Shown one piece after another: positions 24,200 to 36,041 of a stretch of DNA of 64,000 nucleotides (its first letter is position 1; every line of letters begins with the position of its first letter). Source of the DNA: Pomacea canaliculata. Lineage: Eukaryota > Mollusca > Gastropoda > Architaenioglossa > Ampullariidae. The DNA lies in NCBI RefSeq assembly GCF_003073045.1, contig NC_037593.1:13648735-13712734 (forward strand). The letters are read 5' to 3'. Position numbers and translations under genes: made by a program. The notes beneath the pieces were generated by a model. It was not told where the DNA came from. It saw only the letters and a list, made by a program, of their open reading frames with translations, and searched no databases.

Positions 24200-25510
24200 C
24201 CACAGAAACAGTTGACATGCGGTCACACTACCGGACTAATTGACAAGAAGCAAAATATCCAGGTCGTTATTAAAATTTTGGAAGAGACTTGTTTCACAGA
24301 CTTTTTATTGATGACGAGAGGCAGAAATGGAAATTTCCTTAGCGTAAAATCATTCTCCGATACATTTCATTTTTTATTAGTATTTAATTGACTTCGTCAT
24401 TAACACACCAGTCAGTTACCCTCTGGACTCCCAATTTTAAGCCATTTTGGTCAACATTTTGTGTCATTAGAGTATTTGAACCGACGGATCTACCGAAGTT
24501 CCATAAGTAAAACAAAAGAGGAGAAAGAACACACCCATTAGGATCACCAGTAATCGGTTTTCTAGAGGCAGACACCTTTCTACCATTCATTCCAGTTGAC
24601 TTATAGCAAAGACCACGGTACGGAATCGGTACTTCTGAAAGAAGGAGATATATGAAGAGATGGTGTTTACTAAGTCGTTCAGATTAGGACATGCTTCTAA
24701 AGTGATCCCAGTCAGTACATTCACCACAGCCTTGACATAGAAACTAGTACCAGGAGGATGAAGAAAATGGAGTTCAATCATTTCGTTGCAATCTGCAATG
24801 CCAACTTATTTATTTAATGTATAGACAGAAAGTTAAAGTATTGGAATTTCATTACTATTTGCCGGAGATCCAAACTACTTGTATCTTTACTCCTAACAGT
24901 ATGTTAAATGTCTGTATGAGTATGTATGCCTGCCCTTGTGAGCGAAGAAAAATTTCTGTCATGGGTATCCTCGACAGACAATAAAGTCTGATTTTATTTC
25001 ATTTTGATTTTGATTTGTAAACGATCTACTCCATTGAGGTTCATCAGCGTATTTCTCATGTCTACAGAGCTGCGTAGGATCAGTAACATTTGTCATTATC
25101 TCACCACTAATGCAAATTAAACTCTTCTCTGCGTCTTTGTGCTGTCGAGGATGGACTATTGTAATTCTCTTTTTGCTGGTATCTTCTTGACAGACTTTAA
25201 AGAATCCAGAATAATGCTTCTCGCCTCATTTGTAGACAATCTAGATGTGAACATGTATCAACTACCTATAAATGTAAGCAAATAAAAAATGCGTTCAAGC
25301 TTGTTTTACATGTAAGTGATTTTAAATGTTAATAAAAAGCATAACTGTAGTCAGACCTTGTCTATTCTGTCCAAAACGAGTTTATTTATTTTATTTTATT
25401 TTTTTACTGCCCAGTATACCAGGGTTTATTTCAGAAATATCTTGACATTTTCACAGTTCTTTTCACAGAATGAACTTTAGTCATGCATTGCCGACATCAG
25501 TGTTAAAAGG
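24200..25510. repeat. Duplicated block upstream of G3, with LINE fragments
   Basis: Copy of 18600-19980 with an internal deletion near its left end and about 375 extra bases at about 24640-25016. On the minus strand (24384-24600) a frame reads ITGDPNGCVLSPLLFYL and then VQRVTDWC, recognisable as LINE reverse transcriptase around the GAPQGCVLSP motif. At 24890-25016 a LINE-like 3' end reads CAATAAAGTCTGATTTTATT with an ATTTT-type tail. At 25145-25262 the SRMDYCNSLLAG-type segment recurs on the plus strand. Confidence 0.65.
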
Positions 25511-25578
25511 TGAGCAGTGTCACGTGTCGCATTCTGGCTCAGCGCGAGCCTGGGTTCTAGAGGGGAGAAGTCGGTTGC

Positions 25579-25673
25579 TGCGTCACTGTAATCTGACGCA
25601 ATTTTGTTTTTGTTGTTTTTGACGTCTTTGGCAAGATGGGAGAATGAAAGGAAAGTAGAGAGCGGTCAACAAG
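25579..25673 (+). promoter_or_regulatory. Type A promoter/5'UTR exon of G3
   Basis: Inverted repeat TGCGTCA (25579-25585) and TGACGCA (25594-25600) with one spacer base changed, TGACGTCT downstream, donor GTGAGT at 25674. The acceptor ends at 26264; the 591-base intron carries three minisatellite units (about 25691-25813) and a long ATT microsatellite. Confidence 0.55.
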
Positions 25674-25926
25674 GTGAGTAGCTGGAAAGGGAATCTGTTC
25701 TGAGAACATTCGAGTAACATTTATCTGTGCGAAAATCCGTAGTGAGAACGGAGTAGCATTTATCGGAGAGGAATCTGTTGTGAGTACATCGGAGTAACAT
25801 CTGTCTGTGGGGTATTGTAGGGTACAAACGGAGAAGGGAGAGAGCGCCGCTTGGTAGATGTAGGTGTCCCCTTCTGTCCCCGACCCACTGTTTTGTTTTG
25901 TGTTTCCTCCCTTGTTACTTGTTTTC

Positions 25927-26030
<104 letters not shown>

Positions 26031-26274
26031 TTATTAAACGTGTATTTGTAGCGTTCTCACGTGTGCTGGTCGTTTGTTCTGCAATAGAGTGCGATTGGAT
26101 TCGTTTCTACACGCGACAAGCAGCAATGTTTATTTATTTTGGCTTCTTACAGAGACTGACTGAACTGCTACGGATTGTCTGTATTTACAGTGTTGATTCA
26201 TTTACCATGGCGGGTCTCTGATCTGTTTCTATTGTGTGAGTCTGTGAATTGCTTCTTCTTTCAGATCCACTCTG

Positions 26275-27447
26275 ATGGCGCTTAGGCTACAAAGAACAAT
26301 CTTTCTAACCCTGTGCGCCGCAACCCTGCTGACGATGCTGTATGTCAGCCTGTCACGTGACGCTATCGTCGTAGTTCAGCCAGGTTCAGTGGATGTCCAG
26401 GATCAACTACGCAGCCCTAATCGGTGTCTGACATTGGGTACTCACTCCTGGAATTATAATGTAGCATACGGGCGGCCAGGGCTGCTGATAAACCCTTCAA
26501 ACGGCTCTGACGTGTTGAGAGGGAGCACCACAGACATCGTCAACAGGATCTACAACAACATGTGTCATGGTCACCAGACCCTGCCTAACGTACAATTCAC
26601 TTTCCCAGACATACTGCTGATTGTCGACTTTAACTATCCTTCACACTACAATGTCATTCCATACCTTGAACTTCTGTACAGGAGATATTTTCCTAATATT
26701 CTCTATTGCGGTCTCCAACCTGAAACTCTAAAGAAACAGATTGTGGCTGAGAAACTGGGGTTCCCTATCTACTATTTGCATGCTCTGAGGGACATCTGGC
26801 AAACAAAGTACGAGTGTATTCAGCATGCCATGAAAATGTGCGACAACTTCACCGGCTACCTGCTGATCGGCGACGACACTCTCATCAACATGACGAACTT
26901 TGAAAGAACTCCGAAATATAAAGCGATGGTGGGTGATGAGTTTGTCAGAATCGGACAACACGTGAACACCACTCAGTTCAAGCAGTTGTGGCCGTGGTGG
27001 GGTGTGGAAGGCGGGAGGAGTGCCATGCTGGGTGTGCTTAACGAGCTCGCCTTTAAAGCGAACCGTCACAATGACCACCTTGCACAAGAATTCCTTAGAA
27101 ATTATTATTCCTTTGTCGACCACAGCAACATCTTTTACTTTATGCCGATCGACTTCCTGTACGTCCCCAAACGGCTGTCCTCCATTTTCCTCTACATGAC
27201 GTCATTGTTTCTGAAATACAAGGACAACGTGGAACTGGCGATTCCGTTTTTTGTGTGTGGCCTGGAACACCCAGAGGACGTGCACTTTGTTAGAATGTGC
27301 AGAGTAAAAGGCGAGGACAGAGATAAATCGCAGACACGTTTTGAGAAGGACCTCGTGTACCTGCACCCTTTTAAGTACCATGCCAATTTTAACAATACAC
27401 CTCAAGGGAAGGACTTTATCTGTCAGAACTATTTACGAAGTGATTAA
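26275..27447 (+). CDS. Array gene G3: type II membrane putative glycosyltransferase
   Basis: 390-residue paralogue with an N-terminus like G1 (MALRLQRTIF). GDD and all seven lumenal cysteines are kept. It has the most divergent C-terminal patch of the young copies: FVRMCRVKGEDRDKSQTRFEK where G1 has FVKMLSLWGNDRDNSQKRFDK, adding an extra cysteine. It also replaces VNHST with VDHSN, which removes a sequon. The ATG is 10 bases after the acceptor at 26264. A possible poly(A) signal is at 28064-28069. Both a type A first exon (25674 donor) and, farther up, an orphan type B first exon (23386 donor) precede it. Confidence 0.85.
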   Translation: MALRLQRTIFLTLCAATLLTMLYVSLSRDAIVVVQPGSVDVQDQLRSPNRCLTLGTHSWNYNVAYGRPGLLINPSNGSDVLRGSTTDIVNRIYNNMCHGHQTLPNVQFTFPDILLIVDFNYPSHYNVIPYLELLYRRYFPNILYCGLQPETLKKQIVAEKLGFPIYYLHALRDIWQTKYECIQHAMKMCDNFTGYLLIGDDTLINMTNFERTPKYKAMVGDEFVRIGQHVNTTQFKQLWPWWGVEGGRSAMLGVLNELAFKANRHNDHLAQEFLRNYYSFVDHSNIFYFMPIDFLYVPKRLSSIFLYMTSLFLKYKDNVELAIPFFVCGLEHPEDVHFVRMCRVKGEDRDKSQTRFEKDLVYLHPFKYHANFNNTPQGKDFICQNYLRSD

Positions 27448-28270
27448 CTATCGGTATGTATGAACATTGCTTGGTTATCATCTGTGAAAAAACGAGTACT
27501 CAACATCTAAGTCTCTCACCTCTGGTGCTCGTCAAATTTTATCATTACAGTTTATGTTTTTTCCTTTATTACCTAATGTCACGGAAGCATCCGGTGTGAA
27601 AATTTACCTTTGAGACTGAGTTGCACGTTGATATGGAGATAGTTGCTCATAGGGTGTATAGAAAAAAGCAGAAATTTTCGCCCACAGAAATTAAAAAAAG
27701 GGAAAAGCAGAGATATTTTTTGGGAACACTGTTGCAGATATTCCTTATTACTGTGTGCACGTGACTAACAACATATTGTGTCGCCGGTCAAAGCTACAAT
27801 ACTGTGGCTTGAAAATTTGAATTTGAAGTACTAATCTTAATCGAGATAACTTAAAATGTCCAGGCAGTTACCCTGTGTTGTTAGAAAAAAATATATATTT
27901 AGTATAGTAGATGGGCAAACAATAAAATCTTTTTATGCATTCTTGGCTCTCAATGGATTGAAACTTTTGTCTGAGCCATCTATAGGATACAGATTGATGG
28001 TTCATAGGACGGGGACAGACATACAACATGTACTGTCACACATACAAAGAGATTTGTGAATTTAATAAAATATATTTATTTACATTATTTACACATGCAA
28101 ACCAAACTCATCCTACTGTACACATATCTTACTCTCACAGGGCCAATACCTAACACCTACTTCTTCTAATTCCTAATTCTACTTACTTTTCGAATTTACT
28201 AGTAATTATGGGGAGGTAAAAAAAAAGGATTTCGAGGTACTTGGAGCAGTACACTCACACTGTGCATAGA

Positions 28271-28312
<42 letters not shown>

Positions 28313-28500
28313 TCGAAATAATCAAAAGAAGGATGACCCCAGGGTGTACCCACTGTATTTTGCCCTTTATGTAAACACAACAAGTTGGGTGCAGAAGGGT
28401 CACAGGCCCCTCGCACACGCGGCTGACAAAGGCAAGAGAAGGGAATGGGGTACAGGGTGGAGGGAACAAAGCTCTGTCAGGGGTACATGCCGCCCTGAAC
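27448..28500. repeat. 3' flank module of G3
   Basis: Near copy of the G2 3' flank. It differs mainly by an expanded (AAT)n microsatellite at about 28269-28311. At about 28495 it departs from G2's flank, continuing into sequence with (ATC)n at about 28619-28661 and (ATT)n at about 28691-28727. Confidence 0.75.
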
Positions 28501-28690
28501 AAGTGTTTCTCCTACTGATGCACTCCTGGATTGAGTGGGTTACACAGCATTACACAGCGCTGGACTGCAAGAAGATTCAGTTATTTAGTATTTTAAAACT
28601 GCTTGATAATGAAACGAAATCATCATCATCATCGTCGTCGTCATCATCATCGTCATCATCATCAACTGGGGTATTTGTTATAGTATTTGC

Positions 28691-28730
<40 letters not shown>

Positions 28731-28930
28731 CACATAAACACCTATAGAGGTGTGTCTTCAAAAATGGCGGTAACCGAGGAATGACTCTGGTATCGGTGTT
28801 CTTTCTCGTTGGAGCTCAAAACCTGAGGAAAGAGGACTTTCTACACAAATGACTGTAACGGAAGACTTTTATCGTAAAAGACGAAATACTGTTTTAATGT
28901 GTCTTAGTGCAAGTCTGTGTAATAGATTGT

Positions 28931-29106
28931 CAGAGGACGTGCACTTTGTTAAAATTCTCAGTCTTTGGGACAACGACAGAGATAATTCGCAGAAACGTTT
29001 TGATAAGGACCTCGTCTGCCTGCACCCTGTTAAGTACTATGCCAATTTTAAGAGCAAACCTCAAGGGAAGGACTTTATCTGTCAGAACTATTTATTGAAC
29101 AAGTAA
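28931..29106 (+). pseudogene. Relic: last ~58 codons of an array gene
   Basis: From CAGAGGACGTGCACTTTG onward this matches the 3' end of G1-G5 (residues about 333-390) in one open frame to TAA. The preceding sequence (28735-28930) matches 39110-39310 and 49800-49990, where no such fragment follows. The fragment was therefore joined at 28930-28931 by rearrangement. The anchor, GDD motif and most of the protein are missing. Confidence 0.85.
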
Positions 29107-29838
29107 CTATCGGCATGCGTGAGCATTTTTCAACCACGCCTGCACATAATACTGATATCCCTACTACATATTGCAAATATGGTGTGCAGATGTTCTGTCA
29201 TGTAGTGAATCCTTGTATCAACTGATTGATAAATTAGAAAAAAATATAAAGTACGCATTTAATCACCATTGTTTTCTTTTCACCTGTATGGTCTGACTGA
29301 AGTTCAATTAAAAATTGCAATGTACATCGCAAATCTAATTATTTTATAAAATTCAGGTGAAGATTTTAGGAAATATTTCGACAATAGCGACACGAATAAA
29401 ACACACCGCACTTAACTAACAGACGAATAACACAAAAAAGACTGTTCTGCGGTCACTTAGTTCAGAAGTTTCATAAGATGGCCTGTGCTTTTTCAAGCAA
29501 TATGAGAATATTTAGCAGTTTTCTTGAATTGAAAAATACCGACTTGAAAGTTATATGCTTACCTTAAAGGCGCATAATTCATTGACCGTATTAAAAAGCT
29601 CAAAATTAAACAATGTTGACAATAACAATGGGACACTTGGTCGTCCGGCGCAACCAATACAGGATGAGGTTATGGAAATGAATCCTCCCATCTTCCGTCT
29701 GTCTAATCAATGTGCTGCACAACATCCGTAAACATCCAGAATATTTATCATCACCTTCCTCACACAAATCATAATTATGTCCAACAATATGTCCACTTGT
29801 CGAGTTAATAAGCTATCACACTCACTCACTCACACTCA
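29107..29838. other. Spacer between relic and hAT element
   Basis: No gene recognised. The first bases continue the array 3' flank briefly (CTATCGGCATG), and the rest is AT-rich and unique in the window. A short CACT/CACA-rich run ends at the hAT target site. Confidence 0.5.
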
Positions 29839-29846
29839 CACCCACA
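29839..29846 (+). repeat. hAT target-site duplication, left
   Basis: CACCCACA directly abuts the left terminus and is repeated exactly at 32423-32430. An 8-base duplication is the hallmark of hAT elements. Confidence 0.9.
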
Positions 29847-32422
29847 CAGGGATGGGCAAGCTACTTTTAATTTGTAGCCAGCTACGCTACAGCTACTTTT
29901 TTTCAAAACGTAGCCAGCTACACTACAGCTACAAATTTCCAAAACGTAGCCAGCTACTTTGGGCTACTTTTAAAATGTAGCCAGCTTCTTTTGGCTACTT
30001 TTAAAAGCGTGATGTTATAAAAAGTTAGCTGTAGCAACATACACAAACATCAAACATACACACAAAACACTATATTACTTGCTAACACAAGAACTGGTTT
30101 TTATATACATTGACTTTATTCTGATCTGAGACCACCAAAAACTCCATATTAACAACAAAATGCAAAGGTATAAAACAAACTTTTGACTTAGTGCTGATAA
30201 TTTGTGAATACTGTTAAAACAAATCTACATGCTTTCAGTCCTCCATGGAATTGAACTTGACCAGAACTTTGGCCTCGAAGTTGCCGTCCGTTACCCTAGT
30301 GCACAGCTTTGTCATGATAAGTCCTGCCAGACTGAACTATCTCTCAACCGCAGCACTGCTTGGCAAGACGGTGTTGGTGCGCAAATAAATTTGTTTGACC
30401 GTGGGATATTTGTCCAGTTCATTGACATTCTGCGACAATCCAGACATCAGGAAGGTAGTTGTCTCAGGGGTGCCTGTAACTTCTTCATAAATGATGAAGT
30501 CTGCCTGTTGAGCTGAGCACTTGGTTGGGGACTGGACTGGCGTGTCCATCAATGCTGCCTCTGCAGTCAAGAGGGATCTGCATTTCTCACGCAGGGTTTG
30601 GTCCCCAGTCCACATCAACTTGCACCTGAAACAATAATATGCACAATAATTAATGCTTTGTTTAATTTCGTTAAATTTTTTTTCTTATTGTTGTTTTTTA
30701 ATTAATTTTATAAAATGTACTGGTTTTTATGTACTTATTTTGATTTGTAGGCAAGTGTCAAAAGACCAGTGACAGTGAATATTATGTTTTGTTTTTTTAA
30801 TCAACCCTTCCCCCCCTGTCAAAAGTTTATTTTTTTATTTATTTATTTACGGATATTTGTATAGCGCTTATTCTCGTGTAATCTGAGCTCTAAGCGCTTC
30901 ACATTCTTCTCATTCTCAAAAGAACAGTGACAGAGAGTAGCTTATAAATGAAGAAAAAATACACTGAAATAACGAAAACTCTCCCTCACCTTGGGTTCGA
31001 CACAGTTGCAAGCAGGGTGTCTTGGCCCCTATAGGCATCAGCAAATCTGGTCTCCAACCCATTCAGGACAGCAGTAGCTAGGGGACCACAGATTTCTAGC
31101 TTGGACTTCTGTTGCTCAATGCGGATCTTGAGGGTGTTGAGCTGAGGCAGGAGGTGTCCCAAGCCCACGCACTTCTCGCCCTGCAAGTAGTCGAGGCACA
31201 TGAAATTTGAGTTCTGTGACCAAGAACAAAAGATATTAATTGTGGATACATCACCCTACTTAAAATAAAACTAGTAAAACTAACAAAAAGGAAGAAAAAA
31301 AAAATAGTAAAACTTACCTCCAACATTTGGTTCGCCGTTTTCCTGCTCATTAACTGCGTTTCCTGGCCAATGAGTCGGGACACGAACTTTGAAAACTTCT
31401 CGTTCTCCAACAGGTAATCAAGGACGGCGGAATTGACGTCTGCTTAGCTGACGGTACTCTTGTGTTCCACTTTGAAGAGCTTCGAGACAGAGGGTTGGTC
31501 GTCGTCTTCCCTTTTCCGCTTTCGTGACGTTTCCAAGTCTTGAGTCAACTGCCTGGCAAGCAGTGGATGTTTCCTCTAAAATAAACACATGAAAATGAAA
31601 CAAAATTTTAGAAGTCCATTCACAATCACAGCAAGTTTCTACCAAGCTAATTGTCATATTAAATTACTAGCATTAAATATAAAATCCTGCAAGCCACCAT
31701 ACTGTTCAAACGTCCTCCATGCTCTTTTCATACAAACGAACCAAAACACACACACACACTTTATGACAAAGACTAAATAGATAGTACAGAAACGGTAAAG
31801 ACAGCAGTTTGATGAGTCGTCGCCCCAGCGGTAATCACGTTGATGCAACCGCTTACCTTTCCACAATCTTTACAACATGTACACTCCTCTATTCCAAAAG
31901 CAGAAAAGCAAGAAGATGAAGAATGAAGATCGATGAAAATCTCAATGAACTTACCTGCAAGTGCGTTCTCAAATTAAACGCCGACGTCTTGTTCGTTGAG
32001 TACTTCGTGCTGCCGCACCCATTCTTGCATTTGAAAGTATACCCACTTTCTGTTGCTTCACAAAATGTAAAGAATTTCAAGTAAGGCTCAAAATTGATGG
32101 GTACGTCCATCTTCGTTTTTCAAATGAAACAAAATACCTGGCAAATCGCTCCCGCCACATGGACGATCCAGTACTTGCGGTTACTGAGCGTGCGAGACAC
32201 GTGGGTGTCTGGCTGTCACAACACCGAGCAGTGAGAGCAGTGGCTGTCATCGTCTTGCTGACACGCTGTCGACGAATGGTCGTGAAAGTAGCCAACATGT
32301 AGCCAAGCTACGGCTACTTTCTAAAATGTAGCTACGGCTACAAGCTACTTTTTTTAATTTGTAGCCGGCTAAGCTACAAGCTACAAAATTTGTAGCTAGG
32401 CTACAGCTACTCCCCATCCCTG
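29847..32422 (-). mobile_element. hAT DNA transposon, 2576 bases, defective
   Basis: Begins CAGGGATGGG and ends CCCATCCCTG, a 10-base terminal inverted repeat, between exact 8-base duplications CACCCACA. Both ends carry many copies of GTAGC-type subterminal motifs (29855-30010 and 32290-32410), as hAT transposase-binding ends usually do. The interior carries a minus-strand transposase relic. A nested interspersed repeat with GTATAGCGCTT...CTAAGCGCTTC lies at about 30836-30905. Confidence 0.95.
30235..32110 (-). pseudogene. hAT transposase relic: BED finger plus dimerisation domain, no catalytic core
   Basis: Four phase-consistent exons: 32110-31955, 31575-31318, 31213-30990, 30625-30235, about 343 codons. 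Exon 1 has a BED-type zinc finger (FKCKNGCGS...FNLRTHL). Exon 2 has a basic KRKRE segment and an F..FV..L...MSRKT block that precedes the RNase H fold in hAT transposases. Exon 3 (LGHLLPQLNTLKIRIE...) corresponds to sequence after the catalytic core. Exon 4 is the hAT dimerisation domain (NELDKYPTVKQIYL...SSAAVER). The DDE core between exons 2 and 3 is absent. In-frame stops are at 31444-31446 and just after SSAAVER (about 30336). Full-length relatives are usually 600 residues or more. Confidence 0.85.
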
Positions 32423-32430
32423 CACCCACA
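32423..32430 (+). repeat. hAT target-site duplication, right
   Basis: CACCCACA, exact match to 29839-29846. Confidence 0.9.
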
Positions 32431-32899
32431 CCCACTAAATCACCCACCCACCCACTACACTGCAGGACCTCCAGCCGACTTGTTTACCAGACTATTTATT
32501 TTCTGTGCGCATTCACACTCCCGCGGGGACACCAGAAGTCCCGACCAGATACAAAGACGTATTCTCCTGAAGCTTGTTCAGGTCTCAGGTATGTAAGTGA
32601 ATGTCTGTCGCAATAGAGGGTCTTTTGTGGCAATTCAAGGAAAGCGCTTTCGAGAATTCGATTGAAAAATAATGTCCAAACGGGTCAGAAAGGCAGGAGT
32701 TCAAACAGGTGACAACAGATTACAACTTGTGAATGTTTTATTATGATAATTTTATTATACTGACAAGAAATTCCGTCTCCTTTCTATGCACATGTTCTGT
32801 CACCGCCACTATTGAAGAATACTGAATATTAATTTCGATGGTGTCATCGAGAGGTTACGCATTGACGACAACATTCTGCAAGATCATCCAATGAGCAAT
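32431..32899. other. Array backbone sequence
   Basis: No gene. Parts resemble sequence far to the right: about 32455-32510 resembles 51665-51715 (ACCTCCA.CCGA...TTTACCAGAC), and about 32575-32650 resembles 52520-52590. These look like remains of an older duplication now split by insertions. Confidence 0.5.
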
Positions 32900-33188
32900 A
32901 GGCAGGGTCGGTCGTCTGCACAGACAGGTGTGTCCCAACTCGTCCCACCTGCCAAAAGCTCTGTTCACGTTCCCAGACATTCTGGTGGACATTGATTTTA
33001 ACGTGCCCGGCTTTTACTACATGATCCTCTATCCTGAGCTCCTCTTTCGCCCTAACTTCTCTTAGAACCTTGACAGCTAAGATGGTCTGGACACTCTGAT
33101 GACCACAATTGTCAGGAAGATCATTGTGATTCCCAAATACTTCGCCTATATTTCTAAGTATGCCTGGAAGATGAAGTACTGGTGTCGA
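32900..33188 (+). pseudogene. Relic of a G6-like gene, central segment
   Basis: Aligns with G6 from the SRLHRDMC region to the MKYRC region. GTCTGCACAGA, TTCCCAGACATTCTGG and GCCTGGAAGATGAAGTACTGG are the clearest matches. Reading frames are broken by indels and stops (for example TAG at about 33064). It is nearer to G6 than to G1-G5, so an additional G6-type gene once lay here. The match ends abruptly at about 33188, where a duplicated block begins. Confidence 0.8.
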
Positions 33189-34069
33189 TCACTCTCTTTA
33201 ACCAACTTACAGCAAGTAATACAAATTGTGGGATATGAAGCAGACAAGAACTGTACTCTCTCTAGTCTTTATTTTTCCTCCAAAGTGTGGTTTTTATCCG
33301 TGCTGACCAATCAACACTCAATAAAAGTTTCTAGCACTGCAGAAAAAATATGTTAAAGATAAAACAGCTTCGTCATCTACAGTATCTTCCCATCTCCAGG
33401 ACCATCAGAGCTCGTAGACGATCAGAAAATAAATATGGTAATAACTTGTAATATATTTCTATTATTTATAGTAATAAGTAATAAATATTTCTATTTTTAA
33501 TATATAAAACAATACATTGAGTTATTGACCTCTGGAATAAAGTAAGAAAAATAGAGATTAAACAAACAAAAAATATAAGAAATAAAAAAGCCATGAAAAG
33601 CAAATGAGAAAAAAATGTAAAGAAGTAAAATAATAAATAAATGAACGCAGAAACAAAAAAGAAACATGTAGAAAACAAGAAACAACTTCATGAAACAGAA
33701 ACAAACAAATAAAAAAAAGAAACAAATTTTAAGTACAAGCTCTTTTGGAGTAAAAGCTCCTTGTCCTCTGAATTAATTAATATTTACAATTCGAAAGAGC
33801 TTTGGAACTTAAATAAATAAAAGAAAGTGGTTAATCGAGCAGTTTCGGGTGTATCATGTTTTAGCGGATAACTCTATGTTCCTATGAATACTTATGTTCC
33901 TGTTACAGTTTACAGTTTTCTAGTTCTAATTACGCATGTGCGCATGCTTACTTGTGCTTCCTTATTCCTGTGTCAAAGAACAAGATGCACACCTCATCGT
34001 ATAATCAAATCTCTCAGCTTTATTTTCACAAGTCTTCAAAATTTCGGCAATATGTGGAGGGCGTATGAA
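33185..34069. repeat. Start of the G4/G5 upstream duplication (matches 45371-46190)
   Basis: Nearly collinear copy beginning CGATCACTCT. It includes a shared AT-rich stretch full of AAAACAAACAAA-like runs and leads into the type B promoter. With the downstream modules it shows that the G4 and G5 units arose by a large duplication. Confidence 0.8.
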
Positions 34070-34641
34070 CACTTTAATACTGTTGAACGATATGTACACA
34101 ACGAATGGCCATGTCATCACGGACAAGGTAGACATTCACAGAAAGTCTGCGCACGCAGTCCAAACAGCCATCACATCAACATAAATTGACATTGTTCACC
34201 TTCCTCATTGTCACCTCCACCTCGGATTCGCTCCACTTATTCTCTCTTGTCGTCATGGACTTGACAGGCTTTCCTCACTCAGAACACACCTGGACACTCC
34301 CTGGGAAAAATGATGATAGAAACAGAAAGTCTTGCCGACTGATTCACTTCACCTGTCGATGTGCATGTGTCGTCAGTCTGGGTGTTCACACGTCTGTTAT
34401 GTAAGAACCCGCTGTCGTGTTCAAAACATGTTCCATGGCACAGGCGGCAAGAGACGGAGCTGGCCAATCAGCGAGCGATACAGTCTCGACATGGATGAGA
34501 AAGCAGGTTCACCTTCGGTGAGCGTGACATTGCGACAGAGGTCTCCGGCGTCTGTGCTCAAAATTTAGAAGTAAAGAAATTATTTTACCATCTGACGAGA
34601 GTGGAATTTCTTCTACACCTTCCAGAAACGTGTTCGTAAAG
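34070..34641 (+). promoter_or_regulatory. Type B promoter/5'UTR exon of G4
   Basis: Conserved in three copies. It contains CCAATCAGCGAGCGATACAG, a conserved open frame at 34332-34568 ending TAG before the donor, and a donor TCGTAAAG/GTAAGA at 34642. The acceptor GTTTATTTCAG ends at 36031, giving a 1390-base intron. Exact transcription start unknown. Confidence 0.5.
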
Positions 34642-35490
34642 GTAAGACTGCTACACAGTCGCATCGCGCATTATGTCACCATATTTCAAACGGGTACCGG
34701 ACTCGGGTACCGACATGCAAATAAGATAAAAATGGAAAACACAGCGACAACCAGAGAAATATTAAGCGATATCTTAAAAACTATTTTTTATATTTCTGCC
34801 CGGGTAACCTTTTAAATAACAATGCTGTGTATGACCATTTTTTTCTTACTACAAAAAGTTTTATTCAGAGGCTGGCTGTTGACTTTATCATTTCTTATGT
34901 ACAATATATTATCCAAGCTACATAGTTCAAATTTCAGGGAGCACTGTTATGCTCATCAGGAAAGCTCTGGTCAGTTATGTTCAAATAATTGACACCAAGC
35001 ATGAAAGTATTTTTGTCTACAAAATTGTCATGAAATTTGTTTACTTGTGACAACGATGTATTTTCACAGGCATATAACCCACCGTTAACAGATAATTAGT
35101 TGCTATTTGTGACTGTGATTTTATTGATTTGTTGTGACTGCCTTCCTGCCTTCACAAATTATTTGAAATTAGCAAGTCAGAATGAAATTCAGCAACGAGA
35201 CAGATTACACCAAAACTAGCTTTGTATTTACACATCTCCAAGCCGAGCTCATGCGCAATGTGCCAGTCTGGCAGTGTTACCGCTCGTTAAATTGAGAAAA
35301 CCTAGACAGAGCCTTTAAAAAAAACCTAAGAAAACCTAAATTATTCTTTAGACTCGAAATCCTTCTCATAGCACCATGCAGATGATGAATGAATTCTATT
35401 TTGTTGCACTTACGGAACTGCAAATTTCAGCGTAAATTTATTTTACAATATCAAGTATCGACTACCATGGGAAATACAAATGTGTGCTGT

Positions 35491-35520
35491 CCCATCCCAT
35501 CCCATCCCATCCCATCCCAT
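35491..35520. repeat. (CCCAT)6 microsatellite
   Basis: Six exact pentamer units in the G4 intron. Confidence 0.9.
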
Positions 35521-36041
35521 TACATGGGACGTTTCCAATGGGATTACAATGGTAACAACATTCCTATGGACAACACTGGAAATAAGGGAACAGTTAAAAT
35601 GAATGCCAAAATTTGCGTTTCTAGAGAGTTTTCAAAAATGGATCCATGAGGCCAAACTGTGTGTTGCAATTACCGCAAATTATGTTTCAATGGTGTAAAA
35701 ACAGGGGAAAAACAAGAGAAAAATGTTTCAAAATTCTTCCGGTTAGTTTTATTGCCAAGTCCATGCGACAGTGAAACATCCCTCGTATACAGTGCTGATT
35801 TATTTACCATGTTTGACCTTTGCTCTGTTTCAGTATAGGCCAGTGACCTCGTAATAAAAATTTAATTCACTAAAAAAAATAACTTAATCACATTCAATAA
35901 CAAAAATACACACCACCACAACCACACAACCACCACCACCTAGGTTTCTCCATTTTGTTTAACAAAAGCATTGTTTGTTATTTTTTTTATGTGTAGGTGT
36001 TGAGAGGTAAGACAATTGCTGTTTATTTCAGATCCTCGCCC

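Noticed and set aside
33360..33440. LINE-like peptide LKIKQLRHLQYLPISRTIRA
   Set aside because: Too short and too degenerate to separate from chance; it is simply part of the G4/G5 upstream duplication.
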